This document shows positions 1-12,170 of a stretch of DNA of 64,000 bases, one piece after another. A model generated the notes under the pieces. It did no database searches. It was given only the letters and a program-made list of their open reading frames with translations, and was not told the origin of the DNA. The stretch's first letter is position 1; each line of letters begins with the position of its first letter. The translations under genes and the position numbers were made by a program. This DNA comes from Carettochelys insculpta (taxonomy: Eukaryota; Chordata; Testudines; Carettochelyidae): the NCBI RefSeq assembly GCF_033958435.1, contig NC_134138.1, positions 176,746,798-176,810,797 on the forward strand, written 5' to 3'.

Positions 1-2384
1 TTCTTCCCCTCTAATTAAGCAGAACCCCAATCTTTTGGACCCATGCCCCTAGTTCACCTATCGCATGCGGCCAAATTAAAGGCCTAAGCTCTATAAAGGA
101 AAGACTGAACTATTATTCATGGTTGGTTTTGTTTCTGAGTCTGAGACAATTAGAAGCTTGAAACCATGGAGAAAACCCAGGCTGCGTTTTTTGAAGGACT
201 GACACCTACTGCAGCCTGAGGCTGGAGTTATGGTGAACTATAGTAAGCTCTTCAGCATGTGTGTGGTATCTTTTATTGTTTTAATGTTCTCTCTAAAGTT
301 CTCACCTTAACTATCAAGGATAATAAGGCCATTGCGGAAAATTAAGTGATTTTTGCACCACTCTCCATGGCTGACGAATCTGAGGAACTGGCACATCGGG
401 GTGCCATGCTTAGGGAGGTGCTGCTGCATAGCTCTGGGGCAGGGATTCCCTTCCCTTCCCTGCCCTTCTTCACAATTGCTCCTGCCTTCTTCCACTCCCA
501 TGGACCCACCCTACCTTCAGTTTATCAAACAGAATGGGGGTGGGAAGGCTAAAGTCAGGCTGTCCTCTCCTCCTGCCCGAGTTCCCAGTCACTCCTGAGC
601 TGGAGTCGGGAAAGAGGGGAACCTGTCTGCTGTTGGCTGAAAAAAACGTGCAGGCTAATGGGTGCACTGCATAAAGAGACAGCGCTTCCCCAACACACAT
701 CCACTTCCCTCCACACACCCCAAAATATTTAAATCAATGGTATTGTATTATTAACATTGTGACTAAAACTGTGGTTAAGCATGACTTTTTAAAATCTCAC
801 CATTCATCACAATTATTTTTAAAGCTATTTGACAAGTCTAGTTACCTGTGAAAATGTAAATTGCAGTTTCTAGTTTCACAAGCCTGAAAAAGCCAAAGGA
901 AGATCTTTTCAAAGGGAAAATGCTCTCAGGGAGTAATCATCAAGCTTTTTTTCCCCTTTTTACATCATCCTCAGATAAAAATCATGTCAGCTATAATTTG
1001 TGCTACTTTCAAGCTTGCTTTTAATTTTCAGTCTAATTGAGGAATGAAAGTGAATTTAACAGACCTTTTCAAGAAAGCCCATGGGCATCTAGCAGCATTT
1101 AAAATTGGTGGAGACTACCTCTCCAAACTCCACAAGTGACAATACGTAAAATGTTTGCTCTCCCATTCCGCAACTTGTGATAAAAATGCATTATTTCCCT
1201 TCCCTTTTTCTCCCCAGCCAATACATGAATGCAGTTTTAGCAAGAAATGAGTGAGAAAGCAAGCAATAGACACATTAATTCTATACCTGATCATCAAGCA
1301 AAAGACTTCGACAAATCCAAAATGAGGCTGAATTTAAATAAAAGTAAGGAAAACATCAAAAGATTCAGTTTCCAAGACTGAAATACCATCACCACATGTG
1401 CAATAACATTCTTCTGGTTTAGAAGACCAAATTTTCAATTCCCATGACTCAGTTCAGTGAGAGGAATCAAATCACATCATCCACAAGAAGTTAAAATTTC
1501 ATCCCTGCAGCAAACCAGATATTCCATATATTTCAGCTGGGAGCTATTGCCACATTTTCAGAAGTCTCTAGAGAGCCATAAGGCTAGAGCGTTGCTAACG
1601 TATTTGGCTGCGTATTTTTCCAAATAGGCTGCTGAGTCAGGAGTAATTCCATGGTGCCAGATTTTGGTCTGGTACATCAGACAAAATTGCCAACTTAAGT
1701 AGTGTTACTCCAGATTTTCAGTCTGCCCCCACCTTCCCTGAGTTGCCATAGCGTATATAGTTAGAAAACGGCACTTCTACCAATTTAAGAGCTTCATATT
1801 TATCTTTAGTTCCATATCTCCCATACATGAATATACTGAATTCCAAATATAACTCTCTCTTCCAGAGTGTTTGTGCACTTTAATATTACTAATATCAGAT
1901 TTTCATCCCCTAGTACTATTTCCTCAATTTGATAGCAATAACTTGCAAGCAATTCAAGCAAGACAGAAAAATACCCCGGAAATGTATGTAAACATTATGT
2001 GCAGAAGACTGGGCTGACACAGTTTTAAGCCAAGATGTAATTTTTTTTGTTTTGAATTTACTGGAAGGTACTAACATACTCTGGGAGTTGTTGACATGCT
2101 CTTTAACGAAAGAAGACACAAGAACTTGAAGCTTCAGAAAGCACTTAGAATCAAGAGAAAGCCTCACTTTCTGAAATAACTGAAAATTATTAAAGTCAAA
2201 AAGTAAAAGTTATCAGACTGTAAAGGTAAAAAGTTAGGTAATAAATATCAAAGTACAGATTTTCATACATGCATCTGCTGAAGAGCACATGTGGTTTACT
2301 TGGGTGTATTCAGATTCTAGTGTCCAGGTATGCTCCTAGTAAATCATCGGCTACATAGACCAAGCATCTCTTCACACACTTTAA
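1..2384. other. AT-rich DNA without a recognisable gene
   Basis: I see no convincing exon, RNA gene or repeat family here. The open frames are short and have no recognisable domain. A run of GC-richer sequence near 420-720 gives overlapping open frames on both strands, which is composition rather than coding. This is probably intergenic or intronic host DNA. Confidence 0.5.
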
Positions 2385-2441
2385 CATAGAATCCTAGGGC
2401 TGGGAGAAACCAAAGACAGTCATCAAGTCCAGATACACACT
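2385..2441 (-). repeat. CR1 3' tail fragment
   Basis: The bases starting catagaatcctagggctggg match the antisense of the CR1 LINE 3' end (sense form ends in ...CCCTGATATTCTATG). Only about 57 bp remain before a palindromic MITE begins, so the MITE may have cut the CR1 fragment, but I cannot find the other half with confidence. Recognition is from knowledge of the CR1 family and was not aligned. Confidence 0.45.
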
Positions 2442-2841
2442 GGGCTCATCTACACTACCACCTTCCTTCGAAGGAAGGATGGTAATTAGGGTTTTGGGAG
2501 TTTACTAATGAAGTGCTGCCATGCATAGGCAGCACTTCATTAAGCAAGTTCCACCCAGCAGCAACTTCAAAGTTTTAAACTTCAAAGTACCGGCACACGT
2601 CTAGGCATGGCTCACCTGCCGGTATTTCGATGTGCCGGGGCAACTTTAAACTTTGAAGTACTGGCAGGTGAGCCGTGACTAGATGCAAGCCGGTACTTTG
2701 AAGTTTAAAACTTTGAAGTTGCCATGGGGAAGAATTTGCTTAATGAAGAGCTGCCTATGCACTGCAGTACTTCATTAGTAAACTACCAACACCCTAATTA
2801 CCATCCTTCCTTTGACAGAAGGTGGTAGTGGTGACAAGACC
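2442..2841. mobile_element. Palindromic (foldback) Harbinger-like MITE, 400 bp
   Basis: The ends are inverted repeats: the left starts GGGCTCATCTACACTACCACC and the right, reverse complemented, starts GGTCTTGTCACCACTACCACC. The two halves are inverted copies through a centre near 2640, including a TTACTAATGAAGTGCTG segment. There is no coding sequence. The flanks are ACT on the left and ATT on the right, a 3-bp target duplication with one mismatch. The inner segment is also found in the palindrome at 49352-49787. Assignment to Harbinger is inferred from the TCTACAC end and the 3-bp duplication size. Confidence 0.7.
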
Positions 2842-4585
2842 ATTCAGAAATCTAACTCCTAGATTAATGGCACCATTTACATTTTTGAGTGTGAAAATCC
2901 AATGGAAGATTTTGATTAAAACTTCCACAACTAATCCATGAATAAAGATATTTAGGAGTTACTGCATATGTCTCTGGTTAGGTCTGTTGACCTGGGTCAC
3001 TTGTCTATTGATAAAGTATCTCTATGAACCAAATGTACTGTGATTTCAAGACTGGATTCCCTAAGACTGCCTCTGTTTGAAACTCTAAAATAAAGCTTTG
3101 TTCACAGGCATTACTTTCATGACAGGGTCAAGGAAGTGGCTGGCCAATGGTGCAATCAAGTGGAAGTCTATCTAAGCAAGGAAGATAATTGGGTGGTCTA
3201 TAAACAGGAAGAGAAGAGAAGAGAAGAGAAGAGAAGAGAATTTACTTCAAACCCCCATAATTATCTGAAAAATAATGTATTCCTTCCCTTGCCCTTAAAA
3301 ATACCATGGTCATTTATGAATTCTGATCCTCTTGGTTACAAAAAATGAGAGTCAGTGAAAAAATGACTGCAGCTGCACTTTAGAGTGTGTTTAAATGTTA
3401 GGGGTTTTTAAACATATATGATTCTTACTCACAACATTTAAGAATTAAAAACAAAACTTTTAGAAGGCTTCAAATGCTGCCAAAACTAATTTTCCTCAAA
3501 CGAACAAACTTACAGGCTATATTGAACATATATAAATGAAACCTTAAAAAAAAACGTCCCTTTAATTCTGAGATACCTTCAAGCATTGTCTCTTCTCAGG
3601 CTACAGAGGCTTTAGACTGTCTAAGGTGATGTCTCCTCAGTTAATTACAACCTGTGACTGACCCATACCAGCCAGTTTGTGTGCACAGGGATCAGGCTAT
3701 CTCATTGCTTCATAGACTTCTGGGCTCAGGCTGGAGCCCAGGTCCTGGGACCCTGCCACCCTGAAAGGCCTGGATTCCAGCCCAAGCCTAGACATGTATC
3801 CAGCAATGAAACAGCCATGCAACCCCAACTCTGCAAGGCTGATTCAGGTGGCAAGGGTCAACTGCGGGATTTTCTTTGCTGTGCACATTTTCCCTAAAAG
3901 AATCCAGATACTCATTCTTGAATGGAGCTTTTCCAGAATGGGATCTACAGGTGGTTTCTGGGTCTTATGGGGCAAGTTCTCCAGGAACCCACTGACCTCT
4001 AGCACATGAGAAAATAGGTCACAGTCCTTCATGCTGTGAAGCTATTTGTTAGCGATCATTCTTTGCTCACCAGAGATGTAACAACATCATTCAACAGCAC
4101 TCCTAAATGTGACCGTGATGCTGAAGCACTGCAGGAACTTAAGTTAATGGAAGTTTTGTCAGTGACACCCACAGTAGCAGGATCAAACCCTGGGGCCCAC
4201 AAATATTTTAGTTCATGACAAATTTATTAAAACGCACACACGTTAGAGCCCAGTCCTGTTATTTCAAACAGTTAAACTGGGTCTGTAATGATAATATGTC
4301 TTTTGGAGACACTACTAGCTTAACACAAGAAGTCAGTGACGTATAAGCACCTAGATACATGTTACTTTGTGCTAGTTAGTAATTCTCCTTCATCTAGTAA
4401 TTAAACCATTGAGGTTTCTCTGTATTTCAAAAGAGCCTCGCTTTGAAAGAGGTGTTTTAGGGCTTAGTTACAGCACTGCAGCAGCAGCACCAGCAACAGG
4501 GTAGCAGCATCAGGTGGTGTGAATTGAGGCAAAGGCAAAAGTGCTTAAGGAAACATCCTGGGCCTATTCCATGGCCACAATGTAA
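2842..4585. other. Stretch without recognised genes; GAAGA microsatellite inside
   Basis: Mostly unique-looking DNA. A (GAAGA)n microsatellite lies at about 3208-3240. The short open frames at 3679-4009 and 4036-4218 have no recognisable domain. Near 4160-4200 the minus strand has a GGTTTGATCC stretch resembling a tRNA B box, but no A box was found. Confidence 0.45.
3208..3240. repeat. (GAAGA)n microsatellite
   Basis: About six GAAGA units in a row. Confidence 0.9.
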
Positions 4586-4784
4586 ATAAGAACATAAGAA
4601 CATAAGAATGGCCATACTGGGTCAGACCAAAGGTCCATCCAGCCCAGCATCCCATCTGCCGACAGTGGCCAATGCCAGGTGCCCCAGAGAAGGAGAACAG
4701 AAGACAATGATCAAGTGATTTATCTCCTGCCATCCATCTCCTGCCCTTGTTCTGAAGGTCTACGGCACCATACTTTATCCCTGG

Positions 4785-7145
4785 CTAATAGCCATTTATG
4801 GACCTAACCTGCAAAAATTTATCAAGCTCTTTTTTAAACCCTAATAGAGTCCTGGCCTTCACAGCCTCCTCGGGCAAGGAGTTCCACAGGTTGACTGTGC
4901 GCTGTGTGAAGAAAAATTTCCTTATATTAGTTTTGAACCTACTACCCATCAATTTCATTTGGTGTCCCGTAGTTCTTGTATTATGGGAAAAGGTAAATAA
5001 TTTTTCTATATTCACTTTCTCCACACCATTCATGATTTTATATACCTCTATCATATCGCCCCTCAATCGCCTCTTTTCCAAACTGAAAAGTCCCAGTCTC
5101 TCTAGCCTCTCCCCATATGGGACCCGTTCCAAGCCCTTAATCATCTTAGTCGCCCTTTTCTGAACCTTTTCTAATGCCAATATATCTTTTTTAAGGTGAG
5201 GAGACCACATCTGCACGCAGTACTCAAGATGTGGGCGTACCATAGTTTTATATAGGGGAAGTATGATATCTTTTGTCTTATTATCGATCCCTTTTTTAAT
5301 AATTCCTAACATCCTATTTGCCTTACTAACTGCCGCTGCACACTGCATGGATGTCTTCAGAGAACTATCCACTATAACTCCAAGATCCCTTTCCTGATCT
5401 GTCGTAGCTAAATTTGACCCCATCATGTAGTACGTGTAATTTGGGTTATTTTTTCCAACATGCATTACCTTACACTTACCCACATTAAATTTCATTTGCC
5501 ATTTTGCTGCCCAATCACTCAGTTTGCTGAGATCTTTTTGTAGCTCTTCACAATCCCTTTTGCTTTTGACTGTCCTGAACAACTTGGTGTCATCTGCAAA
5601 CTTTGCCACCTCACTGCTTACCTCATTTTCTGGATCATTGATGAACAAGTTGAACAGGATCGGTCCCAGGACTGACCCCTGGGGAACACCACTAGTTACC
5701 CTCCTCCATTGTGAAAATTTACCATTTATTCCCACCCTTTGTTTTCTGTCTTTTAACCAATTCCCGATCCAGGAAAGGATCTTTCCTCCTATCCCATGAC
5801 CACCTAATTTACATAAAAGCCTTTGGTGTGGGACTGTGTCAAAGGCTTTCTGGAAATCTAGGTATATCATGTCCACTGGGTGCCCCTTGTCCGCATGTTT
5901 ATTAACCCCTTCAAAGAATTCTAATAGATTAGTTAGACACGACTTCCCGCTGCAGAAACCATGCTGACTTTTGCCCAACAATTCGTGCTCTTCTACGTGC
6001 CTTGCAATTTTATTTTTTACTAGTGTTTCTACTAATTTGCCTGGTACTGATGTTAAACTTATCGGTCTATAACTGCCAGGGTGTCCTCTAGAGCCTTTTT
6101 TAAATATTGGCGTTATATTGGCCATCTTCCAGTCATTTGGTACCAAAGTGGATTTAAAGGATAGGTTACAAACCACTGTTAATAACTCCGCAATTTCACA
6201 TTTGAGTTCTTTCAGAACCCTTGGGTGAATACCGTCTGGTCCTGGAGACTTGTTACTATTCAGCTTATCAATTAACTCCAAAACCTCCTCTAATGTCACT
6301 TCAATCTGAGTGAGTTCCTCAGATTTGTCACCTAAAAAGGCTGGCTCAGATTTAGGAACCTCTGTAACATCCTCAGCCGTGAAGACTGAAGCAAAGAAAT
6401 CATTTAATCGCTCCGCAATGGCACTGTCTTCCTTGATCGCTCCTTTTATATCTTTATCGTCCAAGGGCCCCACTGCTTTTTTAGCGGGCTTCCTGCTTCT
6501 AATGTATTTAAAAAACATTTTACTATCGTTTTTTGAATTTTTGGCTAGCTGTTCCTCAAAATCTTTTTTGGCTTTTCTTACTACATTATGACACTTAATT
6601 TGGGAGTGTTTATGTTCCTTTCTATTTTCCTCACTAGGATTTGACTTCCACTTTTTAAAAGCTGCCCTTTTCTCTCTCACTGCCTTTTTAACATGGTTGT
6701 TTAGCCATGGTGGTTCTTTGTTAGCTCTCTTACTGTGTTTTTTTATTTGGGGTATACATTTAAGTTGGGCCTCTAGTATGGTGTCTTTAAACAGTTTCCG
6801 TGCAGCTTCCAGGGATTTTAGTTTAATTACTCTACCTTTTAGTTTCTGTTTAACTAGCTTCCTCATTTTAGTGTAATTCCCCTTTTTGAAATTAAATGCC
6901 AGAGTGTTTGACCGCTGCGGTGTTCTTCCCAACACAGGAATATTAAAAGTTATTATATTGTGGTCACTATTTCCAAGCGGTCCAGTAACAGTTACCTCTT
7001 GGACCAGATCCCGCGTTCCAGTCAAGACTAGATCGAGAATTGACTCTCCCCTTGTGGGTTCCTGTACTAGCTGCTCCAAGAAGCAGTCATTTAAGGCATC
7101 AAGAAATTTAATCTCCGAATCCCGTCCTGAGGTGACATGCAACAA
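4785..7145 (-). CDS. CR1 ORF2, reverse transcriptase part (786 codons)
   Basis: This encodes the reverse transcriptase and C-terminal region of CR1 ORF2, which copies the element's RNA at a nicked target. The first ~70 residues are the end of the apurinic endonuclease domain, including the conserved GNSDHN block. The reverse transcriptase starts near residue 295 ([11 protein letters not shown]). It has motif A as [11 protein letters not shown], motif B as [11 protein letters not shown] and the catalytic FADD. The C-terminus has the usual CR1 block WNSLPEEAV. The frame is uninterrupted for 786 codons. The apparent start is artificial: the true protein continues upstream into the endonuclease frame at 7091-7681, from which it is separated by a single frameshift near 7120-7140. 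Confidence 0.93.
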   Translation of the reverse strand: MLHVTSGRDSEIKFLDALNDCFLEQLVQEPTRGESILDLVLTGTRDLVQEVTVTGPLGNSDHNIITFNIPVLGRTPQRSNTLAFNFKKGNYTKMRKLVKQKLKGRVIKLKSLEAARKLFKDTILEAQLKCIPQIKKHSKRANKEPPWLNNHVKKAVREKRAAFKKWKSNPSEENRKEHKHSQIKCHNVVRKAKKDFEEQLAKNSKNDSKMFFKYIRSRKPAKKAVGPLDDKDIKGAIKEDSAIAERLNDFFASVFTAEDVTEVPKSEPAFLGDKSEELTQIEVTLEEVLELIDKLNSNKSPGPDGIHPRVLKELKCEIAELLTVVCNLSFKSTLVPNDWKMANITPIFKKGSRGHPGSYRPISLTSVPGKLVETLVKNKIARHVEEHELLGKSQHGFCSGKSCLTNLLEFFEGVNKHADKGHPVDMIYLDFQKAFDTVPHQRLLCKLGGHGIGGKILSWIGNWLKDRKQRVGINGKFSQWRRVTSGVPQGSVLGPILFNLFINDPENEVSSEVAKFADDTKLFRTVKSKRDCEELQKDLSKLSDWAAKWQMKFNVGKCKVMHVGKNNPNYTYYMMGSNLATTDQERDLGVIVDSSLKTSMQCAAAVSKANRMLGIIKKGIDNKTKDIILPLYKTMVRPHLEYCVQMWSPHLKKDILALEKVQKRATKMIKGLERVPYGERLERLGLFSLEKRRLRGDMIEVYKIMNGVEKVNIEKLFTFSHNTRTTGHQMKLMGSRFKTNIRKFFFTQRTVNLWNSLPEEAVKARTLLGFKKELDKFLQVRSINGY

Positions 7146-7681
7146 TCAATATGGGGATAATTGAAATCTCCTATTATTACTGTGTTTTTTATTTTGATAG
7201 CCTCTCTAATCTCCCTTAACATTTCAGCATCACTATCACTGTCCTGGTTAGGTGGTCGGTAATATATTCCTAACGCCATATTCACATTAGAGGAATGAAT
7301 TGTTATCCATAATGATTCTATGGAACATTTTGATTCCTTTAGGATTTTTGCTTCATTTGATTCTATATTATCCTTCACATATAGTACCACTCCGCCACCC
7401 GCACGACCTGTTCTGTCTTTCCGATATAATTTATATCCCGGTATGATAGTGTCCCACTGATTGTCCTCAATCCACCATGTTTCTGAGATGCCTATTATGT
7501 CAACTTCCTCCTTTGATATGAGGTACTCCAGTTCACCCATCTTATTAGACAGACTCCTAGCATTTGTGTAAAAGCACTTTAAAAAACTACCACTATTTAT
7601 ATGTCCGCCTTTCACAGACGTGTTGGATTTTTTTATATGCGATTGTTTCACATCTGATCTTGCCCATATATTATTTCCCAC
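7091..7681 (-). CDS. CR1 ORF2, endonuclease part (frame-shifted from the RT)
   Basis: N-terminal apurinic-type endonuclease domain of CR1 ORF2, which nicks the target DNA. Visible motifs are NARSLSNK near the start, ISETWW (conserved Glu), YYRPPNQ and [11 protein letters not shown] (catalytic Asp/Asn). The frame runs into non-homologous residues after FNYPHIDCC. The correct continuation ([13 protein letters not shown]) is in the frame of the 786-codon ORF, so there is one insertion or deletion of a base near 7120-7140. Because the remainder looks complete, this copy lost activity recently, unless the shift is a sequencing error. Confidence 0.88.
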   Translation of the reverse strand: MGNNIWARSDVKQSHIKKSNTSVKGGHINSGSFLKCFYTNARSLSNKMGELEYLISKEEVDIIGISETWWIEDNQWDTIIPGYKLYRKDRTGRAGGGVVLYVKDNIESNEAKILKESKCSIESLWITIHSSNVNMALGIYYRPPNQDSDSDAEMLREIREAIKIKNTVIIGDFNYPHIDCCMSPQDGIRRLNFLMP

Positions 7682-7791
7682 GTTCCTTATCTGACTAACT
7701 TCTAGGGAATCCCTATCTATGGAGCCTCGTGTAAGAGAAGTCTCCGTCCGATCCAGGTGCTCCCCCGCACCAATCGGCTTTCCCCCACCTC

Positions 7792-8040
7792 TTAGTTTAA
7801 AAACTGCTCTACGACCTTTTTAATGTTTAATGCCAGCAGTCTGGATCCACCTTGATTTAGGTGGAGCCCATCATTCCTGTATAGGCTCCCCCTACCCCAA
7901 AAGTGTCCCCAGTTCCTAATAAATCTAAACCCCTCTTCGCTACACCATCGTCTCATCCACGCATTGAGACTCTGAAGTTCTGCCTGTCTATCTGGCCCTG
8001 CGCGTGGAACTGGAAATAGGGAAAAATAAAACCAGAGCAA
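7792..8040 (-). pseudogene. CR1 ORF1, C-terminal esterase-like fragment
   Basis: The frame reads PVPRAGPDRQ, then a Trp/Arg-rich stretch, then NDGLHLNQGG before a stop at 7792. CR1 ORF1 is known to carry an SGNH/GDSL-type esterase domain. The DGLH here corresponds to block V (DxxH), which supplies the catalytic Asp and His. The N-terminal part, with the nucleophilic Ser block and any zinc-finger or coiled part, is missing because of the 5' truncation. The fragment ends about 110 bp upstream of the first Met of the endonuclease frame, as expected for the short ORF1-ORF2 gap. Confidence 0.8.
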
Positions 8041-9766
8041 AGAGAAAAATCCCCTGAAGTCAGACTAATATACACCAGAACCTCAACTGTGCAAGGGAGA
8101 AATGCTGAAGCTGATGTGGTGAAGAAGATACCCTACCACAGGTGACAATCCTTAACTACTTCACAAAAGGGTTGGGAGGATCAATAAATGGACCAGATTC
8201 GCCTTTACGCTGGTTATACACCAGGTTAACATAAATGGAGACACACATACAAAAACCTGCTATGTGGAGAATCAGGTCAAGTGTTTGTACAGCACTTGAA
8301 GATACAAAGTGCTACCTGCTAATATGTTCTGAAATTGATTGAGCTGGTTTTTAGCATAGAAGGGAGAACAAGTTCACAGTTTCATATTAATTCAGACATC
8401 ATTAATTCTAATTTTCGGTGAGTTTCAGGTCAGAGCAGTTTTCAAAACAAAAATGGTTGAGTGGTTTGGCAACTGCACATAGGTAAGGGATTTGCATATG
8501 CCCTTGAAAACTTGCTTAACGTGGTAGACTTGGGTAATTACATCTTATTGAAAGGGATTGGTTCGTCTTTTGAAAAGAATTATTTTCTATTGATGAAAAA
8601 TGCTTATTCAAGATCAGAGCACCTGCAAAGCAGTTTCAAAAATGAGATTTAGAAATCAATACATTAGATGTAAGTGACATTTTTCTCTTACCACACAACA
8701 CATCCAACACATGATGACTATCACTGCGGGACTAATGAAGAAGATCAACAGAATTTATGCATTAAGTTTTTCATTCAAGAGGGCAAGGAGATGAATTCAA
8801 TTTAAAATGTACAAAGTTTAATAAATTGGAAACTGTAAAAAAAATATTCCCTTTAGCCATTTAAGAAAGCCCGACTGGGTACAGTTAAAGGAAGGACTGC
8901 AGCACAGAAAGTTTCCATTCTCATAATGAATATTAGAACACATTGTATACCAAACTTTTATCAGTATATCTGAAGAAAATCCTTAGATACTCTGAACTTT
9001 GAGGAATTTCTTATCCAGATTTTACATCTGGTTCCTATTCTTCTAAGCATATGTCTATACAACAAACAGAAGCAAATCTTGGAGCCCAACTTGAAAGACT
9101 CGGGGTCATGCGATGGTACTAAAAATAACTGTGTAGACAATTGACATTAGGCAGCAGAAGTGGACTAATGAAAGTGTGGACTAGACCTCAAGTCCCCCCC
9201 AAAGTTCCAACACAAGTCCAAATATCTACATAGCTATTTTTACTCCTATACCATGAGCCAAAATCTGCAGAGAAACTCATTGCTACAGGCTGCAACTTGC
9301 TATGTAAGTGTACCCTAACAGAACAAAGCCAATTCCAGATGCAAAAATCCTTGTACACTTTTGATCAAAACTTTATGGCTGTATATTAAATGCTACTCCT
9401 GCTGTTAAAGATCAAAGGCAATTTTTTCCCTTCTACTCTATATAGCACACATGAAAAGTCCCTGCTGTTTTTCATATAATTAGAGCAGTGCTCTTTTCAT
9501 AAACACAATCTGAAGCTCAATCTTGAATGTTCGCTTGGCATCTTATTAGCAGAACCATAGAGATGTAATAATATACACCAAAGATTTACCAAGCTACCAA
9601 GCAGTGTGTTATCACACCCATGCCACCCCTCTTCATACTCTGTGCTAGATTTCAGTTGGTGACAGACTAAGCTTTTAGAAGATGATGTCAAAAATCACTT
9701 ACGCACATATTTAATGTTAAACACGTGCACGGTTCTCATCAACTTAAATGGAACATGGGCACACAT
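8041..9766. other. AT-rich DNA without recognised genes
   Basis: No exon, RNA gene or known repeat could be identified. The open frames at 8461-8652 and 9497-9691 are short and carry no visible motif. It reads as host intergenic or intronic DNA. Confidence 0.45.
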
Positions 9767-10889
9767 TAGGTTTACCAGACACGCAGTTTTTAACTGGAAC
9801 ACCTGGTCGAAAAAGAACACTGTCAGCTCTGGTCAACACTGCTGACTGGGCTATTAAAAGTCTGATTGGCCACAGGCAGGCTGGGGTGCCACAGGGGGAG
9901 TGCACCAGGGATGGGAACTGGGTAGCACTCACATCAGGTGCCTCCCAGGAAGTGGCAAGTGTCCCTGTGACTTCTAGACACAGGGATGGTCAGAGAGGCT
10001 CCATACACTGCTCCCAGTTTCTGTTTCCATCCCACCAGCTCCCAATGGCCACAGTTCCAAGCCAATGGGAACTATGGAGCCAGAATCCAAGGATCCACAC
10101 CCTCCCACTAGCTCTGTTCCTCCAGTTCCAATTGGCTTTAGTGCTAGGCCAATGGGAGATGTGGAGACAGTGCTTGGGCCTCTGTGCTTTATTCCCAGTT
10201 CCGCCCCCACCAGCTCCCACTGGCCACAGTTTCTGGACAATGGGACCTAGGGAGCCAGCACTCAGAGGCAGTGTGCTGAGCCTCCCTAGCTGCCCCTGCA
10301 TCTAGGAGCCTCAGGGACATGTCACCACCTTCCAGGAGTTTCCTGAGGTAAGCAATGCCTGGACTCCACACTCCCTCCTGCACTCCAACCCCCTACTCTC
10401 CCCCTGAGAGCCCTTTCATACCCCAAACCGTCATCCCTGGTGCCACCCCAGAGGCCCCCCACAGCCAGATCTCTCATCCCTTGCACCTTAATATCCTGAC
10501 CAAGACCCTCCCATTCTGCACCCTGAACCTCACATTTCTGACCCCACTCCAGAGCGTACACCCCTACACCTTCTCTCCCACTTCCACACCCCGATACTCT
10601 ACCCCAGGCCAGAGCCATTTCCTGTCCTCCGAACTCCTTGGTCCCATCCTAAAGCCCCCTTCTGCAACCCAAACCCCTCATCTCTGGCTCCACCTTAGAT
10701 CCCCCTTCTGGATCCCTCCTTCCACACCCAAACCCTCTGTTCCAGCTGTGTGAAAATGCGTGGGTGAGGAACATCAAGCAGTAAAGGGTAGGAGGGGACA
10801 AGACCACAGAGAAGGAGTGGGGTGGGGGCAGCACAGGCAGGAGAGAAATGATGTTCAGTTTTCTGCAGATAGAAAAGTTGGCAACCCTA
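9767..10889. mobile_element. GC-rich non-autonomous DNA-transposon-like repeat (hAT-like)
   Basis: The left end reads TAGGTTTACCAGACACGC. The right end, reverse complemented, reads TAGGGTTGCCAACTTTTC, so the outer ~10 bases are inverted repeats. Inside are the phrases AACTGGAACACCTGGTCG and several CCAATGGGAGCT/CAGCTCCCAATGGCC segments typical of a widespread sauropsid GC-rich repeat. The long open frames on both strands here (for example 9748-10305) come from CpG-decayed GC-rich sequence and have no domain. No exact 8-bp duplication was seen, so the hAT assignment is inference. Confidence 0.55.
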
Positions 10890-11227
10890 CCATGAATTTT
10901 GCTGAACTGCGGCCTTGATGGTATCTGAATGAATTAGTGAATAACCATAAACTAGTAAGTTTTGCACCAGGGCAGGAGAAGACAGTCTGCTCTGAAATCC
11001 TTCCCACCAAATAAACCTTAGATTTGGAAATTCAAAAGCCAAACCTACTCTAATTCTTTTGGCTGATCTGGAAAAGGGAGAACAATTCGTTCCATATAAT
11101 CCAGTACAAAGGTCTGATCCTGTCAACATTTACATCTGACAGGAACTGGATGATTTAAAGTATTCAGAGCGTAATAAAAAACCTTTCAGTCATTAGGTTC
11201 TTCAGTCAAAACAACTCAGTTTTCTGG

Positions 11228-12170
11228 CTGAATAGTAACAGAGAGGTAGCCATGTTAGTCTGTATTCTAACAAAAGAAAAAAACAGTGGTCATGTCGCAC
11301 TTGAAAGACTAACAAAATAATGTGTTAGATGATGAGCTTTTATGGGACAGACCCACTTCTTTGGATCAACAGCATTTCCAGTACAGATTGACAGTTATAT
11401 AGCACAGAGGTTCAAAAAAACACTGCAATAAAAACTGACAAATCAAATACATAGGACTGAAGGAAGGGGTTGGGAGGTTGGGGTTGTTAAGTGTCTTGCC
11501 TGAGATAATTACAAGCATCAAAGGAAGGGAATCAGTCCTTGTAATGTGTGAGATAATTGCTTTCTTTATTCATATCAAGTGTTAATGTGTTGAGTCTGAG
11601 TATGAACTCCAGTTCACAAATCTCTCCAAATAATTTGCTTTTAAAATCTTTTTGTTGTAGGATGCATATTCTCAGCTCTTTAACAGAATGGCCGATTCCA
11701 TTGAAATGCTCACTGACAGGCTTATGTGTACCGAGATTTCTAATGTCTGCTCTGTATCCATTCATTCTTTGGCAAAGTGGTTGCACGATTTGTCCGAGGT
11801 ACATTGTGGAGGGGCATTGCTGGCCCATAATGGCATATATGGAATTGGTCGAGGTACATGAGAATGAGCCCCTGATCTTGTAATTAATGTGGTTAGGTTT
11901 AGTGATGGTATCCCCAGAATAAATATGTGGACAAAGTTGGCAACAGGATTTGTTGCAAGGAAAAGTTCCAGGATTAGTATTACCGTTGTGTAGCCTGTTA
12001 TTGCTGGTGAGAATCTATCTTAGGTTAGGCGGTTGTCTATAGGAGAGAACAGGTCAGGTTTCAGGTGTTCATCAGAACATGACCTGTTGTCTCAGGCCAG
12101 CTCTTGGTGACAGAGTGAGTCCTTTGAGGTCTTTCATGGTTGAGATATGCCAGACACTGATTGACCAGAG
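11228..12170 (-). mobile_element. Penelope-like element, 3' part, old copy
   Basis: On the minus strand this contains the linker and GIY-YIG endonuclease end of a PLE (11532-11960) followed by its 3' tail. The tail at 11228-11350 has the PLE signature GAGGTAGCCATGTTAGTCTG and a decayed version of the GACTAACA...GATGAGCTTTTATGGG block. The reverse transcriptase is absent, so the copy is 5'-truncated. The 12000-12170 edge is approximate. The many substitutions indicate an old insertion. Confidence 0.75.
11532..11960 (-). pseudogene. PLE GIY-YIG endonuclease domain, decayed
   Basis: The protein carries the PLE linker Cys motif (CNKSCCQLCPHI) upstream of the 11828 start. Next comes a GIY-YIG-type region in which the YIG part reads MYLGQIVQPLCQRMNGYRADI. 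Then follow KPVSEHFNGIGHSVKEL and FGEICELEFI, the conserved C-terminal pattern of PLE nucleases. This nuclease nicks target DNA for target-primed reverse transcription. The first ATG-based frame (98 codons) misses the upstream Cys motif, which is in the same frame but is not preceded by an ATG. It is a fragment without RT. Confidence 0.72.

Larger units (their letters stand above)
4586..8040 (-). mobile_element. CR1 LINE, 5'-truncated, about 3.45 kb
   Basis: A non-LTR retrotransposon of the CR1 clade. On the minus strand it contains the last part of ORF1 (7792-8040), the endonuclease part of ORF2 (7091-7681) and the reverse transcriptase part (4785-7145). It ends in the standard CR1 3' sequence, with three copies of the ACATAAGA-type octamer at 4586-4607. 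The 5' edge lies near 8040, where ORF1 homology stops. CR1 copies are usually cut at the 5' end because reverse transcription from the target site aborts. No long target duplication is seen, as is usual for CR1. ORF2 shows only one frameshift, so the copy is young. Confidence 0.93.

Noticed and set aside
4155..4205. tRNA-like B box on minus (GGTTTGATCC)
   Set aside because: No matching A box or cloverleaf could be drawn.
4798..5163. Plus-strand 121-codon open frame, repeated at 28044-28409
   Set aside because: It is the antisense shadow of the CR1 ORF2 C-terminus, preserved in both copies because the copies are near-identical.
9748..10305. 185-codon open frame as a host gene
   Set aside because: It lies in a GC-rich transposon-like repeat, both strands are open, and no domain or splice-like context is visible.
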